Notes under the pieces: generated by a model
What the model saw: the letters and a program-made list of their open reading frames with translations, nothing else
What the model was told of the DNA's origin: nothing
Database searches by the model: none
Part shown: positions 8,704 through 17,623 of the stretch, in pieces
Numbering within the stretch: position 1 is the stretch's first letter
Layout of the letters: each line of letters begins with the position of its first letter
NCBI RefSeq assembly: GCF_013359755.1
Contig: NZ_JABMCJ010000067.1
Span: 81,622-145,621 of the forward strand
Length of the DNA: 64,000 nucleotides
From: Tardiphaga robiniae
GTDB taxonomy: Bacteria; Pseudomonadota; Alphaproteobacteria; Rhizobiales; Xanthobacteraceae
Direction: 5' to 3'
Translations under genes and position numbers: made by a program

Positions 8704-9327
8704 ATGTCTCAAGAGATCGACTACTATTTTTCGCTGCCATCGCCCTGGGCCTATATCGGCCACACGCTCTTTCGCGATCTCGTAAGTACTTATGATCTCA
8801 AGGTGAATCATAAGCCGGTATTTCTCGGCGATCTGTTCTCGGAAACCGGCGGCCTTCCGCTGGGCAAGCGTCATCCGGTGCGGCAGCGCTACCGGATGCT
8901 TGAATTGCAGCGCTGGCGCGACAAACGCGGTCTCGATTTTCATCTGCAGCCGAAGAACTGGCCATTCGATGGCCGACTCGCCGATGGTCTGGTGATCGCG
9001 GCGCTCGAGGCTGGACACGATCCGGACCCGTTCCTGCGCCGTGCATTTCCCGCGGTCTGGGAAGGTCAGCTCAATCTCGGCGACACGGCCGTGCTGACCA
9101 GGCTGGCGGATGATTCGGGGCTGCCGGGCGCGAAACTGCTAGAGCGCGCAGCGTCCAGCGATGTGGCTGCGATATACGAACAGAACCGTCAGGAGGCGAT
9201 TGCGGCTGACGTGTTCGGCTCGCCGGCCTATGTGCTCAACGGTGAAGTATTTTGGGGGCAGGACCGGCTCGAATTGCTGGCTGATGCGTTGAAGGCGAAG
9301 CGGGCGCCTTTCAAATCTCAAATCTGA
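8704..9327 (+). CDS. 2-hydroxychromene-2-carboxylate isomerase / DsbA-like thioredoxin-fold protein
   Basis: 207 residues with the DsbA-like kappa-class GST fold. The N-terminus reads DYYFSLPSPWAYIGH, in which the SPWAY motif holds the catalytic serine/glutathione-binding position of 2-hydroxychromene-2-carboxylate (HCCA) isomerases. Near the end is the cis-proline motif FGSPAYVLNGEVFWGQDRL. HCCA isomerase acts in naphthalene-type degradation, but no other aromatic-degradation genes are nearby, so the natural substrate may differ. I chose the ATG at 8704 (GGAGCCCGGA upstream) over a TTG at 8638. Confidence 0.87.
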   Translation: MSQEIDYYFSLPSPWAYIGHTLFRDLVSTYDLKVNHKPVFLGDLFSETGGLPLGKRHPVRQRYRMLELQRWRDKRGLDFHLQPKNWPFDGRLADGLVIAALEAGHDPDPFLRRAFPAVWEGQLNLGDTAVLTRLADDSGLPGAKLLERAASSDVAAIYEQNRQEAIAADVFGSPAYVLNGEVFWGQDRLELLADALKAKRAPFKSQI

Positions 9328-9383
9328 GCACATTTGAGAGTAAAGGCGGCTATCGCCCCGAACTCGCAACGCGGAGCATCTCC

Positions 9384-9920
9384 ATGAAGAATGCTGTGGT
9401 GCGTTTTGCCTCCCCCGGACAGCCCATGCGGTACGCTGCGCGGGTTGGCGCGGTTCTGATGGCCGGGATCGTCAGTGCGTCTGCGCAGGCCCTCCCGGAC
9501 ATCGAGAATGGCCGTTATTCGCTGTCGCCGATCGCTGAAGGCGTCATCCGCCTGGATACCCGCACCGGCACGGTTTCGACATGCACGGATAAGGGATCCG
9601 GCTGGGCCTGCTATGTCTTGCCGGATGAACGTGCCGCGCTCGATACCGAGATCGGGCGGTTGCAGAGGGACAACGACAAGCTGAAGGCGGAGCTTGCCCA
9701 GCGCGGTCCAGCCGTCGCCGGCAAGACCGATGAAGCGCTCCCGAAGCAGGATTCGCTGAAGCCCGGAAAACCAGGGAGTGCGGATGGCGAGAGGAAGATC
9801 GAGATTCCGCTGCCGAGCGAACGCGACGTCGATCGGGTGATGGCCTTTGTCGAAAACGCGTGGCGTCGCCTTGTCGACATGGCCAGCCGCATCCAGCGCG
9901 ATTCCAGCGGGAAGATCTGA
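9384..9920 (+). CDS. Hypothetical exported protein with coiled coil
   Basis: 178 residues. A signal peptide is likely (hydrophobic stretch GAVLMAGIVSASAQA at about 25-38, cleavage after AQA). The mature protein has a short conserved beta part with two cysteines (CTDKGSGWAC), then a predicted coiled coil (about 78-108), a Pro/Lys-rich linker and a C-terminal helix. The Cys-bearing repeat with RLDTRTGTVSTC is found in many rhizobial secreted proteins, but I cannot assign a function. It follows the isomerase gene by 56 bases and may be cotranscribed. Confidence 0.72.
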   Translation: MKNAVVRFASPGQPMRYAARVGAVLMAGIVSASAQALPDIENGRYSLSPIAEGVIRLDTRTGTVSTCTDKGSGWACYVLPDERAALDTEIGRLQRDNDKLKAELAQRGPAVAGKTDEALPKQDSLKPGKPGSADGERKIEIPLPSERDVDRVMAFVENAWRRLVDMASRIQRDSSGKI

Positions 9921-10063
9921 GCGCTGCGAGTTTAGCGCCGGATGGCAGCGCTCACATAGCTGACTGGTATTATCGCAGCGCCTTTTGCCGCGATATCGAG
10001 AATAATTCGGTACTAGCAGAGAGGAGCCAAATCGTACGTTTTTCGACTTAAGGGAGCACTTTG

Positions 10064-10285
10064 ATGCCGAGATTTTATTTTGATCTCGTCGATGGGACGA
10101 CCGTGCCCGACGCTTCCGGGCAGATTTTGCGCAATGAATTGCTGGCCGCTGAGGTCGCCGACAAGCTCGCAGGCGATATTTACAAGATCAGGCCCGAGCT
10201 CCGCGGCAAGCACTTCGCCATTTCCGTCCGCAACGAAGAGGGCGAGGAAATTCACCGCGCAGATGTGGTTAGCTCTGACGATTAA
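10064..10285 (+). CDS. DUF6894 family small protein
   Basis: 73 residues. It begins MPRFYFDLVDGTT, followed by a conserved helix (LAAEVADKLAGDI), the hallmark of a small protein family (DUF6894) that is very abundant in Bradyrhizobium-like genomes. No catalytic motif, signal or membrane segment is visible. The ATG at 10064 has AAGGGAG 7 bases upstream; a TTG one codon earlier is less likely. The function is unknown. Confidence 0.75.
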   Translation: MPRFYFDLVDGTTVPDASGQILRNELLAAEVADKLAGDIYKIRPELRGKHFAISVRNEEGEEIHRADVVSSDD

Positions 10286-10300
10286 CGCAGTGCGCAGCTC

Positions 10301-10462
10301 TTATTTGCGGTCGAGCCCGATATCGTCGCCATCGCCATGGATGGCGTCGCGGTCGGCTTGATCGGTCTTGTCTGCGTCCTTAATCACCGCTTTCTCCTGC
10401 GCGCGCTGTTCGTCCTTGCGTGGCCCCGGCCCCGGAATGTCCCTTGATGTTTTAGGCTTCAT
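10301..10462 (-). CDS. Small hydrophilic protein, 53 residues
   Basis: Highly charged and without hydrophobic segments: it begins MKPKTSRDIPGPGPRKDEQR and ends in an Asp/Gly-rich tail. A ribosome site (AAGGGA) stands 9 bases before the ATG on the minus strand. The composition looks like a disordered small protein rather than a chance frame, but no family is recognised. It is convergent with the DUF6894 gene and divergent from the YjbQ gene. Confidence 0.5.
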   Translation of the reverse strand: MKPKTSRDIPGPGPRKDEQRAQEKAVIKDADKTDQADRDAIHGDGDDIGLDRK

Positions 10463-10553
10463 GGCGTTTTCCCTTGTCCATCCTGATTGAAGTGGGAACG
10501 CCATCTCGGCGTTTTGGTTCATCAGAAGATCCACCAGTCGAAAGGTTCGCGTC

Positions 10554-11024
10554 GTGACATCAGCCAGATCCATCACGCACAGCGCGCTGTCTGCAGTTCG
10601 CATCGAAACCGTCGTGTCGTCGCTACTGACGGTGCAGACATCCGGTGCGGGTTTCGTCGATCTGACCCGCGAGGTCGGCAAATTCCTGAGCGAGATCGGG
10701 GCCCGTGAAGGTGCGTTGACGCTGTTCGTCCGCCATACCTCAGCGTCGCTCACCATCCAGGAAAACGCCGATCCTTCCGTGCTGGTCGATCTCATGAAAA
10801 CGCTCGATCGTCTTGCGCCTCAGGATTTTAACTGGACGCACGATACGGAGGGTCCCGACGATATGCCGGCGCATGTTCGTACCATGCTGACCGCAACCTC
10901 GCTGCACATCCCGGTTCTGTCAGGCAAGCTCGCGCTTGGAACCTGGCAGGGGATCTATCTGATCGAACACCGCGCCCGCCCGCATCGCCGCGAGGTGGTG
11001 CTGCAGTTCGTCGGCGCGACCTGA
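10554..11024 (+). CDS. YjbQ / UPF0047 family protein (secondary thiamine-phosphate synthase)
   Basis: 156 residues. The core has the UPF0047 signature: FVRHTSASLTIQENADPSV near the middle and GTWQGIYLIEHR near the end, with the conserved histidines of the trimeric active site (HTSAS, DDMPAHVR, EHR). E. coli YjbQ has weak thiamine-phosphate synthase activity in vivo, but the true role of the family is uncertain. The annotated start is a GTG at 10554; a later start around residue 12 would also preserve the domain. It runs towards the terminator of the convergent transporter gene. Confidence 0.85.
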   Translation: MTSARSITHSALSAVRIETVVSSLLTVQTSGAGFVDLTREVGKFLSEIGAREGALTLFVRHTSASLTIQENADPSVLVDLMKTLDRLAPQDFNWTHDTEGPDDMPAHVRTMLTATSLHIPVLSGKLALGTWQGIYLIEHRARPHRREVVLQFVGAT

Positions 11025-11045
11025 CGCTCGCAGATCTGCCGAAAC

Positions 11046-11080
11046 AAAAAAAAGGCCGCGGATTGCTCCGCGGCCGGTTT
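11046..11080 (-). terminator. Terminator of the MHS transporter gene
   Basis: Perfect 9-bp stem (ggccgcgga at 11054-11062, tccgcggcc at 11067-11075). On the minus strand it is followed by eight T (the A-run at 11046-11053), so it ends leftward transcription of the transporter gene. The plus-strand side has only a weak T-run for the YjbQ gene. Confidence 0.8.
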
Positions 11081-11125
11081 GTCGTCGTCGTGTCTGCCGG
11101 CAGCCAGGCTGCCGGCTGGGCGAGA

Positions 11126-12817
11126 TTAGTTCGCGCTGATATCGACGTCCTTGGTCTCCGGCAGGAAGAAGAAGCCGACGACCACGGTGATTGCCGCGAA
11201 GATGATCGGGTACCACAAGCCGGCATAGATATCGCCGGTCGAGGCCACGATGGCGAAGGCGGTCGCCGGGAGAAGTCCGCCGAACCAACCGTTGCCGATG
11301 TGGTAGGGCAGCGACATCGAGGTGTAGCGGATCTTGGTCGGGAACAGTTCGACCAGCATTGCCGCGATCGGCCCGTAGACCATGGTCACGAACAGCACCA
11401 GGACGAACAGCAGTCCGATCACCGCCGCGACCTGCGGACGGAAGATATCGAACGGATGCGCCATCTTCACGATCTGCGCGTCGCCCGCCTTGGGATAGCC
11501 CGCCGCCTGAACCGCTGCGAGAACCTGCGGGTTCGACGCTGCAGCCGCGGTGTAGGGCACGTCCTTGCCGTTGACGACGACCTTCACGCCCGAGCCCGCT
11601 GCACCGTAGGCGGTCGAGTACTTGACCGACGACTGGGCCAGATAGGCGCGGGCCGTATCGCAAGGCGTGGAGAACACGCGGGTGCCGACCGGGTTGAACA
11701 GATCGCCGCAAAGCGCGGGATCTGAAACGACTTCCACCTTCACGGTCTCGATCGCCTTTTCCAGCGTCGGGTTGGCGTTGGTGGTGATCATCCGGAAGAT
11801 CGGGAAGAAGGTCAGCGCTGCGATCAGGCAGCCTGCCAGAATGATCGGCTTGCGGCCGATCTTGTCGGACAGGGCGCCCCAGAACACGAAGAAGCCGGTG
11901 CCGAGCAGCAGCGACCACGCGATCAGGAGATTCGCGGTGTAACCGTCGACCTTGAGGATCGATTGCATGAAGAACAGCGCGTAGAACTGGCCAGTGTACC
12001 AGACCACGCCCTGGCCCATCACGCCGCCGAACAGTGCGATCAGCACGATCTTGGCGTTGCTCCAGTTGCCGAAGGCTTCGGTGAGCGGAGCCTTGGAGCC
12101 CTTGCCCTCGTCCTTCATCTTCTGGAACACGGGCGATTCATTCAGGCGCAGACGGATCCAGACCGAGATGCCGAGCAGAACCACCGAGACCAGGAACGGA
12201 ATTCTCCAGCCCCAGGCGGCGAATTCAGGCTCGCCTAGCGCCGACCGCGTGAACAGGATCACGAGCAGCGACAGGAACAGGCCGAGCGTGGCCGTGGTCT
12301 GAATGAACGACGTGTAGTAGCCGCGCTTGCCGGCCGGCGAGTGCTCCGCCACGTAGGTCGCCGCACCGCCATACTCGCCGCCGAGCGCAAGGCCCTGCAG
12401 CAGGCGCAGGCCGATCAGGATGATCGGAGCCGCGATGCCGATGGTCGCTGCGTTAGGCAGGATGCCGACGATGAAGGTCGACAGGCCCATGATGAGGATG
12501 GTGACGAGGAACGTATACTTGCGGCCGACGATGTCGCCGACGCGTCCGAACACGATGGCGCCAAACGGACGAACGATGAAGCCCGCGGCGAAGGCCAGCA
12601 GCGCGAAGATGTCGCGCGTGGCCTGATTGAACATCGGCAGCTTGGTGGCGGGATCGATCACGCCGAAGAACTGCGCGCCGATGATGCCGGCCAGCGAGCC
12701 GAACAGGTAGAAGTCATACCATTCGAAAACAGTGCCGAGCGATGACGCGAAGATGACGAAGCGTTCGTCCTTCGTCATCCCTTGGGCTTTCGCCGATGTA
12801 GCTGCGATGGTGGACAT
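11126..12817 (-). CDS. MFS transporter, metabolite:H+ symporter (MHS) family
   Basis: 563 residues with 12 membrane helices. The N-terminal helix region GTVFEWYDFYLFG and the loop motif GRVGDIVGRKYT are the MHS/ShiA-ProP-KgtP signatures; a second loop (SDKIGRKP) repeats at residues 317-324. These proteins import organic acids or compatible solutes with protons. Unlike E. coli ShiA, it has about 115 extra residues (345-460) between helices 8 and 9, on the periplasmic side, with two cysteines (C370, C386). I start at the ATG at 12817; the open frame upstream has no transporter character. It is divergent from a LuxR-type response regulator gene, which may control it. Confidence 0.9.
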   Translation of the reverse strand: MSTIAATSAKAQGMTKDERFVIFASSLGTVFEWYDFYLFGSLAGIIGAQFFGVIDPATKLPMFNQATRDIFALLAFAAGFIVRPFGAIVFGRVGDIVGRKYTFLVTILIMGLSTFIVGILPNAATIGIAAPIILIGLRLLQGLALGGEYGGAATYVAEHSPAGKRGYYTSFIQTTATLGLFLSLLVILFTRSALGEPEFAAWGWRIPFLVSVVLLGISVWIRLRLNESPVFQKMKDEGKGSKAPLTEAFGNWSNAKIVLIALFGGVMGQGVVWYTGQFYALFFMQSILKVDGYTANLLIAWSLLLGTGFFVFWGALSDKIGRKPIILAGCLIAALTFFPIFRMITTNANPTLEKAIETVKVEVVSDPALCGDLFNPVGTRVFSTPCDTARAYLAQSSVKYSTAYGAAGSGVKVVVNGKDVPYTAAAASNPQVLAAVQAAGYPKAGDAQIVKMAHPFDIFRPQVAAVIGLLFVLVLFVTMVYGPIAAMLVELFPTKIRYTSMSLPYHIGNGWFGGLLPATAFAIVASTGDIYAGLWYPIIFAAITVVVGFFFLPETKDVDISAN

Positions 12818-13190
12818 GTTTGAATCGCTCCCCAAATCCGTTGCAAAATTTATTGTGGCTTCTCGCTCGCTGCGCCGAACTTCTGTCGGCTCATTGCAGA
12901 GAACTTCGATGCAAAAGGTAGCATTGCGGGGAAATGCGACCCAATACGACTTTAGGCCGTGCGCAAGGGGGCTGTGCGCAGACGTCGCAGTGGCGAAAAC
13001 GTCCTTCTGGCCGTGAGCGTGCATATGAAATATTGCGCCGCACAATGGCCCGCGTTCACCAATTTACCGCGTGGCAGCATTGGACGCTTGCAAGACGTTG
13101 TCGCGCGGGGGACACTTGTGGCGAAATGCGCTTTTGCGCGTCGTCTCAACGCGGTCGCTGGTTCGCCGCAAGATTTTTGCATGGATTTTG
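12818..13190. other. Divergent intergenic region between transporter and response regulator
   Basis: 373 bases without a convincing gene. It must hold the promoters of the leftward MHS transporter and the rightward response regulator. By eye I see AT-rich patches near 12838-12858 (caaaatttatt) and around 13024-13033, but no convincing paired -35/-10 boxes and no clear dyad. The open frames crossing it are extensions of the neighbouring genes. Confidence 0.6.
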
Positions 13191-13871
13191 ATGACCGTTA
13201 TCGCTCCCTCGCGCCTCATTATTGCCGACGATCATCCGTTGTTCCGCGGTGCATTGCGGCAGGCGGTCAGCAGTGTGCTGCCGACGACCACGGTTGATGA
13301 AGCCGGTACGTTCGAGGATCTGACCAAACTGCTGGAACAGGATTCCGACGTCGATCTGATCCTGCTCGATCTGTCGATGCCCGGGATCAGCGGATTCTCG
13401 GGACTGATTTACCTCCGAGCACAGTATCCCGCGATTCCGGTGGTTATCGTCTCCGCCAGCGATGACGTCGGTACGATCCGCCAATCGCTGGACTTTGGCG
13501 CGTCAGGCTTCATTCCAAAGCGCTTCGGCGTCGATACGCTGCGCGACGCCATCGTGCGCGTGATGGATGGCGACGTCTGGGTTCCACCGGACGTCGACAT
13601 GTCCGCAGCGGCCGATCCGGAAATGAGCAAACTGCGCGATCGGCTGGTGACGCTGACGCCGCAGCAGGTCCGCGTGCTGATGATGCTGTCGCAAGGACTG
13701 CTCAACAAGCAGATCGCCTATGAGCTCGGCGTGTCCGAGGCGACCATCAAGGCGCATGTCTCGGCGATCCTGCAGAAGCTCGGCGTCGAGAGCCGCACCC
13801 AGGCGGTGATCGCCGCGGCAAAAATAGCCGGCGGCCAGTGGCGCCAGGGCGAACAGACGCCGCAGCAGTAG
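13191..13871 (+). CDS. LuxR-type response regulator (CrbR/MctR-like)
   Basis: 226 residues: receiver domain (about 8-125) with the acidic pocket D13/D14 and phosphoacceptor D60 in LILLDLSMPG, then a LuxR/FixJ-type helix-turn-helix (about 155-215: TPQQVRVLMMLSQGLLNKQI, then YELGVSEATIKAHVSAIL). It should bind DNA when phosphorylated. The partner is very likely the large transporter-fused hybrid kinase encoded convergently 120 bases downstream, as in CrbS/CrbR (acetate switch) and MctS/MctR (monocarboxylate uptake) systems. The start at 13191 is set by the conserved domain; I see no strong ribosome site. Neighbouring targets could include the divergent MHS transporter gene. Confidence 0.9.
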   Translation: MTVIAPSRLIIADDHPLFRGALRQAVSSVLPTTTVDEAGTFEDLTKLLEQDSDVDLILLDLSMPGISGFSGLIYLRAQYPAIPVVIVSASDDVGTIRQSLDFGASGFIPKRFGVDTLRDAIVRVMDGDVWVPPDVDMSAAADPEMSKLRDRLVTLTPQQVRVLMMLSQGLLNKQIAYELGVSEATIKAHVSAILQKLGVESRTQAVIAAAKIAGGQWRQGEQTPQQ

Positions 13872-13882
13872 CGACATCGCTC

Positions 13883-13984
13883 CGGCCTCATGGTGAGGAG
13901 GCGCACTTGCGCCGTCTCGAACCATGAAATGCTAAGACACCATCCTTCGAGACGCGACGAAGATGTCGCTCCTCAGGATGAGGG
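13883..13984. repeat. Interspersed palindromic repeat (CTCATGGTGAGGAGGCGC type)
   Basis: The block contains cctcatggtgaggaggcgc, then gtctcgaaccatga, and ends with catccttcgagacgc and ctcctcaggatgagg, which form overlapping inverted arms (tctcga/tcgaga; catcct/aggatg; cctca/tgagg). It fills the gap between two convergent genes. I recognise it as a repeat class common in intergenic regions of Bradyrhizobium and Rhodopseudomonas; it may help terminate both transcripts. Confidence 0.7.
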
Positions 13985-13991
13985 CAGAGCC

Positions 13992-16900
13992 CTATTCCGC
14001 CGCGATCATCTGCTGCGTGCGCCACTGCCCAAGCAGTGCGCGCAGCGACGCCGGCTTCACCGGTTTGTTCAGCACCGCGATCTTGTCCTGCCGCGCGGCT
14101 GACTGCACATGCGGGCTGCGGTCGGCGGTGATCAGGATGGCCGGAATTTCCTTGCCGAAACGGTTGCGGATTTCCCGGATCGCGGCGACGCCGTTGCCGC
14201 GGTCGAGATGATAATCGACCAGCAGGCCCGTGAGGCGGCGGCCCGAGCCCTGGATTTCGGCAATCGCATTCATCGCGGCTTCCGGATCAGGGACTGCGAC
14301 GACCTCGGCTCCCCAGGCCTGCAGCAGCGTCTTCATGCCATCGAGAATCGCCATGTCGTTCTCGATACAGACAACGAGCGTGCCCGACATCGGTGACTTC
14401 GACAGAGGCGTCGCGCTGGTGACCGCGGTGGTGTGATTGATCGCCTTGGCCACCGGCACCGTCACCGAGAAGAACGAGCCGCCGCTGCGATTGGAATCCA
14501 GCGCGATGCCGTGATTGAGCACATGGGCGAGGCGCTTGACGATCGACAGACCGAGCCCGAGGCCACGCGCGATCCGCGCGCCCTGTTCGAGCCGGTGAAA
14601 TTCCTTGAATATCTCGCCGCGCTTGAGAATCGGGATGCCGACGCCGGTGTCGTAGATGCCGATCTGCAAGGCCTTGCCGCGGCGCCGGCAGCCGACCAGC
14701 ACGCGGCCATGCGGCGTGTATTTGATCGCGTTCGAGATCAGGTTCTGCAGAAGACGCCGCAGCATCAGGCGATCGGATTCCACGGGCAGTGAGCACGGCA
14801 CGAATGTGAGCTTGACGCCGCGGGCGTGTGCAATCGGTGCATATTCGATCTCGAGCGAGCGCATCAGGTCGCCGATGCGGAAGCTGGAAATCGCAGGGCT
14901 CATGGCGCCCGCATCCAGGCGCGAGATGTCGAGCAGCGCTCCGAGGATTTCCTCGATGGCCTCCAGCGAGTCGTCAATATTCTCGACCAGCCGCGCATCC
15001 TCGCCGCCGCTCTTTCGTTCGACCAGGCTGGTGACATAGAGCCGTGCGGCATTGAGCGGCTGCAGAATGTCGTGGCTGGCGGCGGCCAGAAAGCGGGTCT
15101 TTGAGATATTGGCGTCTTCCGCAGTGCTCTTGGCGAGCGCCAGTTCGGAATTCAGTCGCGTCAGCTCCTCAGTGCGGTCGCGGACGCGTTTTTCCAGCGT
15201 GGCATTGGCGCGCTCCAGCGCTTCTGCGGCCTCGAAGCTGGGCGTGACGTCGGAGAAGGTGAGCACGAGCCCGCCATCGGGCATCTTGTTGGTGCGTACC
15301 TCGATGACGATCTGGCGGTCCTGAAGACGTTCAAGATACGGCTCGCCTTCAGTCGTGTAGGCAGCCAACCGCGCCTGCGTCAGGGTTTCGTTGTCGCCAT
15401 AGGGCGATGCGCTCTGGATGCCGATGAATTCCAGAATCTCCCGGAGCGGAATGCCGATCTGCACGATCTGCGGTGGCAGGCCGAGCAGTTCGCCGAACTG
15501 CCGGTTTGACACGATTAGCTGCAGGTCGGGGTTGAAGACGGCGATGCCCTGGCGGACGTGATTGAGTGCAGTCTGCAGGATCTCGCGATTGAAATGCAGC
15601 GCCGCATGCGAATCGTCGAGCAGCTTCAAGGCAGCTTTGGCCGACACCGTGCGCTTGCGCAGCAGTAGCGACATCACCACGCGGGACGAGGCTGCGCCAA
15701 TCGATGACGCGATCAGATATTCTGCGTGCTGCAGCAGTTCGAAATCCGCAGGCGCGGCTGGATCGAGATCGACACGGCGACGCGTGGCGAAAGCATCGAA
15801 GGATTCGCGCGCGCGGTCCGGGCCGAGATATTGGGTCACGGTGCTGAGAATGTCCTGCACCGTCACCGTGGTCCGCCAGCGCCGGAATGCCGGTGTGATC
15901 GGCGCCAGTGTGTTCGGCACGAAGACGTCAGCCTGCAGCCGTTCGATCGACGACGGGGCCCGCATCAGCGACAGCACGATATAGGTCAGGATATTGAGCG
16001 ACAGACTCCACAGAGTGCCGTGCAGCAGCGGTGGCAATTCAGTGCCGAGCAGGTCCTGCGGCCGCAGCGCCTCGATGCCGAACGGGCCGTGCTGCAGGAA
16101 CAGCACGCCTGCGGTACTGCCTTCAAGGAAGCTCGGGATGAACAGCGTATAGGCCCAGACGATGAAGCCGACCACCATGCCGCCCATGGCGCCACGGGCG
16201 GTCGCGCGCCGCCAGATCAGCCCGCCAAAGAAAGCTGGAGCGAGTTGCGCGATGGCCGCAAATGACAGCAGGCCGATGGCGGCCAGTTGCGTATTGCCGA
16301 GTGCGCGGAAATAGAAATAGGCCATCACCATGATGGCGAAGATCGAGAAGCGCCGCGCCTTGAGCAGGAAGTTGCCGAAGTCGGTCTGCTCATTCTGCGT
16401 CTGCGGTCCGCGCCGCAAGACCAGTGGCAACACGATATCGTTGGACACCATAATGGCCAGCGCAACGCATTCGACGATCACCATGGCGGTGGCAGCCGAC
16501 AAACCGCCGATGAACACCGCCATGCTGAGCGCGCTGGAACCGGCTTCGATCGGCAACGCCAGCACATACATGTCGCTGTCGACGGCGCCGAACGGAAAGG
16601 TCACGAGGCCCGCCAGGGCGATCGGAATGACGAACAGGTTGATGGCGATCAGATAGGTGGGAAACAGCCAGCGCGCACGGCTCACTTCGGAGTCGCTGGA
16701 ATTCTCGACGACGCTGACGTGGAACTGCCGCGGCAGCAGCATGATGGCGCAGAACGACAGCAGCACCATCGTGAGGAAATTGCCGAACGACGGCACATAG
16801 TTGATGGCGCGCATCGCCTCCGGTGTCTTCATCGCGCGCTCGACCAGTTCCGAGGGGCCGAACATCCAGAATGTCACGAAGGCGCCGGCGATGATGAACA

Positions 16901-17510
16901 CCACCAGCTTGACGATGGATTCGGTAGCCACGGCGAGCATCAAGCCGTGCTGATGCTCGGTCGCATTGGTCTGCCTTGTGCCGAACAGGACGGCGAACAT
17001 CGCCATGGCCAGCGTCACGACCAGTGCCATGTCGCCGACGATGGGAACGCCGGCAATGGCCTTGTCCTCGCCGAGGATCGTTTCCAACGACGACGCGACG
17101 GCTTTCAGCTGCAGCGCAATGTACGGAACCGAACCGATGATGGCGATCACGGCCACGGTGGCGGCGACGGCCTGGCTCTTGCCGTAACGCGCGGCGATGA
17201 AGTCGGCGATCGAGGTGATGTTCTGGGTCTTGGCGAGATGGATCACACGCCGCAGCACCGGCGAGAAGAAGGCAAAGAACAGGATCGGGCCAACATAGAT
17301 CGCGAGGAAATCCACGCTCGTCCGGCTGGCCACGCCGACCGAGCCGAAGAACGTCCATGACGTGCAATAGATCGCCAGCGACAGCGGATAGATGACGGCC
17401 TTGGCACGGCCGCTCTGGAACAGCGCGATCCGGTCGCCATAGCTGGCGACGCAAAACAGAAATCCGATGTAGCAGAGGGCGGCAACAATCACGCCCCAGT
17501 CGTGCAGCAT
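13992..17510 (-). CDS. Hybrid histidine kinase fused to a sodium/solute symporter domain (CrbS/MctS-like)
   Basis: 1172 residues. Residues 1 to about 530 form a PutP-like SSS transporter of about 13 helices, starting MLHDWGVIVAALCYIGFLF. Then come a PAS domain (about 640-755), a coiled coil, a HisKA domain with phosphoacceptor H813 (AAASHDILQPLNAARL), an HATPase domain (N-box NLISNAIKYT, G-boxes DTGVGIP and GLGLGLSI) and a C-terminal receiver with D1099 (LLVDYHLDRGNG). The fused transporter may sense or carry a small carboxylate, as proposed for CrbS. The ATG at 17510 has AAGGGAG upstream. It is convergent with the LuxR-type regulator gene, its probable partner. Confidence 0.93.
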   Translation of the reverse strand: MLHDWGVIVAALCYIGFLFCVASYGDRIALFQSGRAKAVIYPLSLAIYCTSWTFFGSVGVASRTSVDFLAIYVGPILFFAFFSPVLRRVIHLAKTQNITSIADFIAARYGKSQAVAATVAVIAIIGSVPYIALQLKAVASSLETILGEDKAIAGVPIVGDMALVVTLAMAMFAVLFGTRQTNATEHQHGLMLAVATESIVKLVVFIIAGAFVTFWMFGPSELVERAMKTPEAMRAINYVPSFGNFLTMVLLSFCAIMLLPRQFHVSVVENSSDSEVSRARWLFPTYLIAINLFVIPIALAGLVTFPFGAVDSDMYVLALPIEAGSSALSMAVFIGGLSAATAMVIVECVALAIMVSNDIVLPLVLRRGPQTQNEQTDFGNFLLKARRFSIFAIMVMAYFYFRALGNTQLAAIGLLSFAAIAQLAPAFFGGLIWRRATARGAMGGMVVGFIVWAYTLFIPSFLEGSTAGVLFLQHGPFGIEALRPQDLLGTELPPLLHGTLWSLSLNILTYIVLSLMRAPSSIERLQADVFVPNTLAPITPAFRRWRTTVTVQDILSTVTQYLGPDRARESFDAFATRRRVDLDPAAPADFELLQHAEYLIASSIGAASSRVVMSLLLRKRTVSAKAALKLLDDSHAALHFNREILQTALNHVRQGIAVFNPDLQLIVSNRQFGELLGLPPQIVQIGIPLREILEFIGIQSASPYGDNETLTQARLAAYTTEGEPYLERLQDRQIVIEVRTNKMPDGGLVLTFSDVTPSFEAAEALERANATLEKRVRDRTEELTRLNSELALAKSTAEDANISKTRFLAAASHDILQPLNAARLYVTSLVERKSGGEDARLVENIDDSLEAIEEILGALLDISRLDAGAMSPAISSFRIGDLMRSLEIEYAPIAHARGVKLTFVPCSLPVESDRLMLRRLLQNLISNAIKYTPHGRVLVGCRRRGKALQIGIYDTGVGIPILKRGEIFKEFHRLEQGARIARGLGLGLSIVKRLAHVLNHGIALDSNRSGGSFFSVTVPVAKAINHTTAVTSATPLSKSPMSGTLVVCIENDMAILDGMKTLLQAWGAEVVAVPDPEAAMNAIAEIQGSGRRLTGLLVDYHLDRGNGVAAIREIRNRFGKEIPAILITADRSPHVQSAARQDKIAVLNKPVKPASLRALLGQWRTQQMIAAE

Positions 17511-17623
17511 CGTGCGTGCTCCCTTTGGCGGGCGCAAGCCCGTCCGTCAGGCGAAAATCTAGCCGGTTGCGCCGGTGCAGGCGACAGGGATTTGGCCGGA
17601 CGCCGGGGAATGCCGGATCGTCG

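Noticed and set aside
8557..9018. 153-codon minus-strand frame over the isomerase gene
   Set aside because: The plus strand carries the conserved SPWAY motif and cis-proline motif; the minus frame is a shadow.
16287..17360. 357-codon plus-strand frame over the SSS domain of the large kinase
   Set aside because: Dominated by His, Glu, Arg and Gln runs typical of antisense frames of membrane genes; the minus-strand frame has a clear transporter domain.
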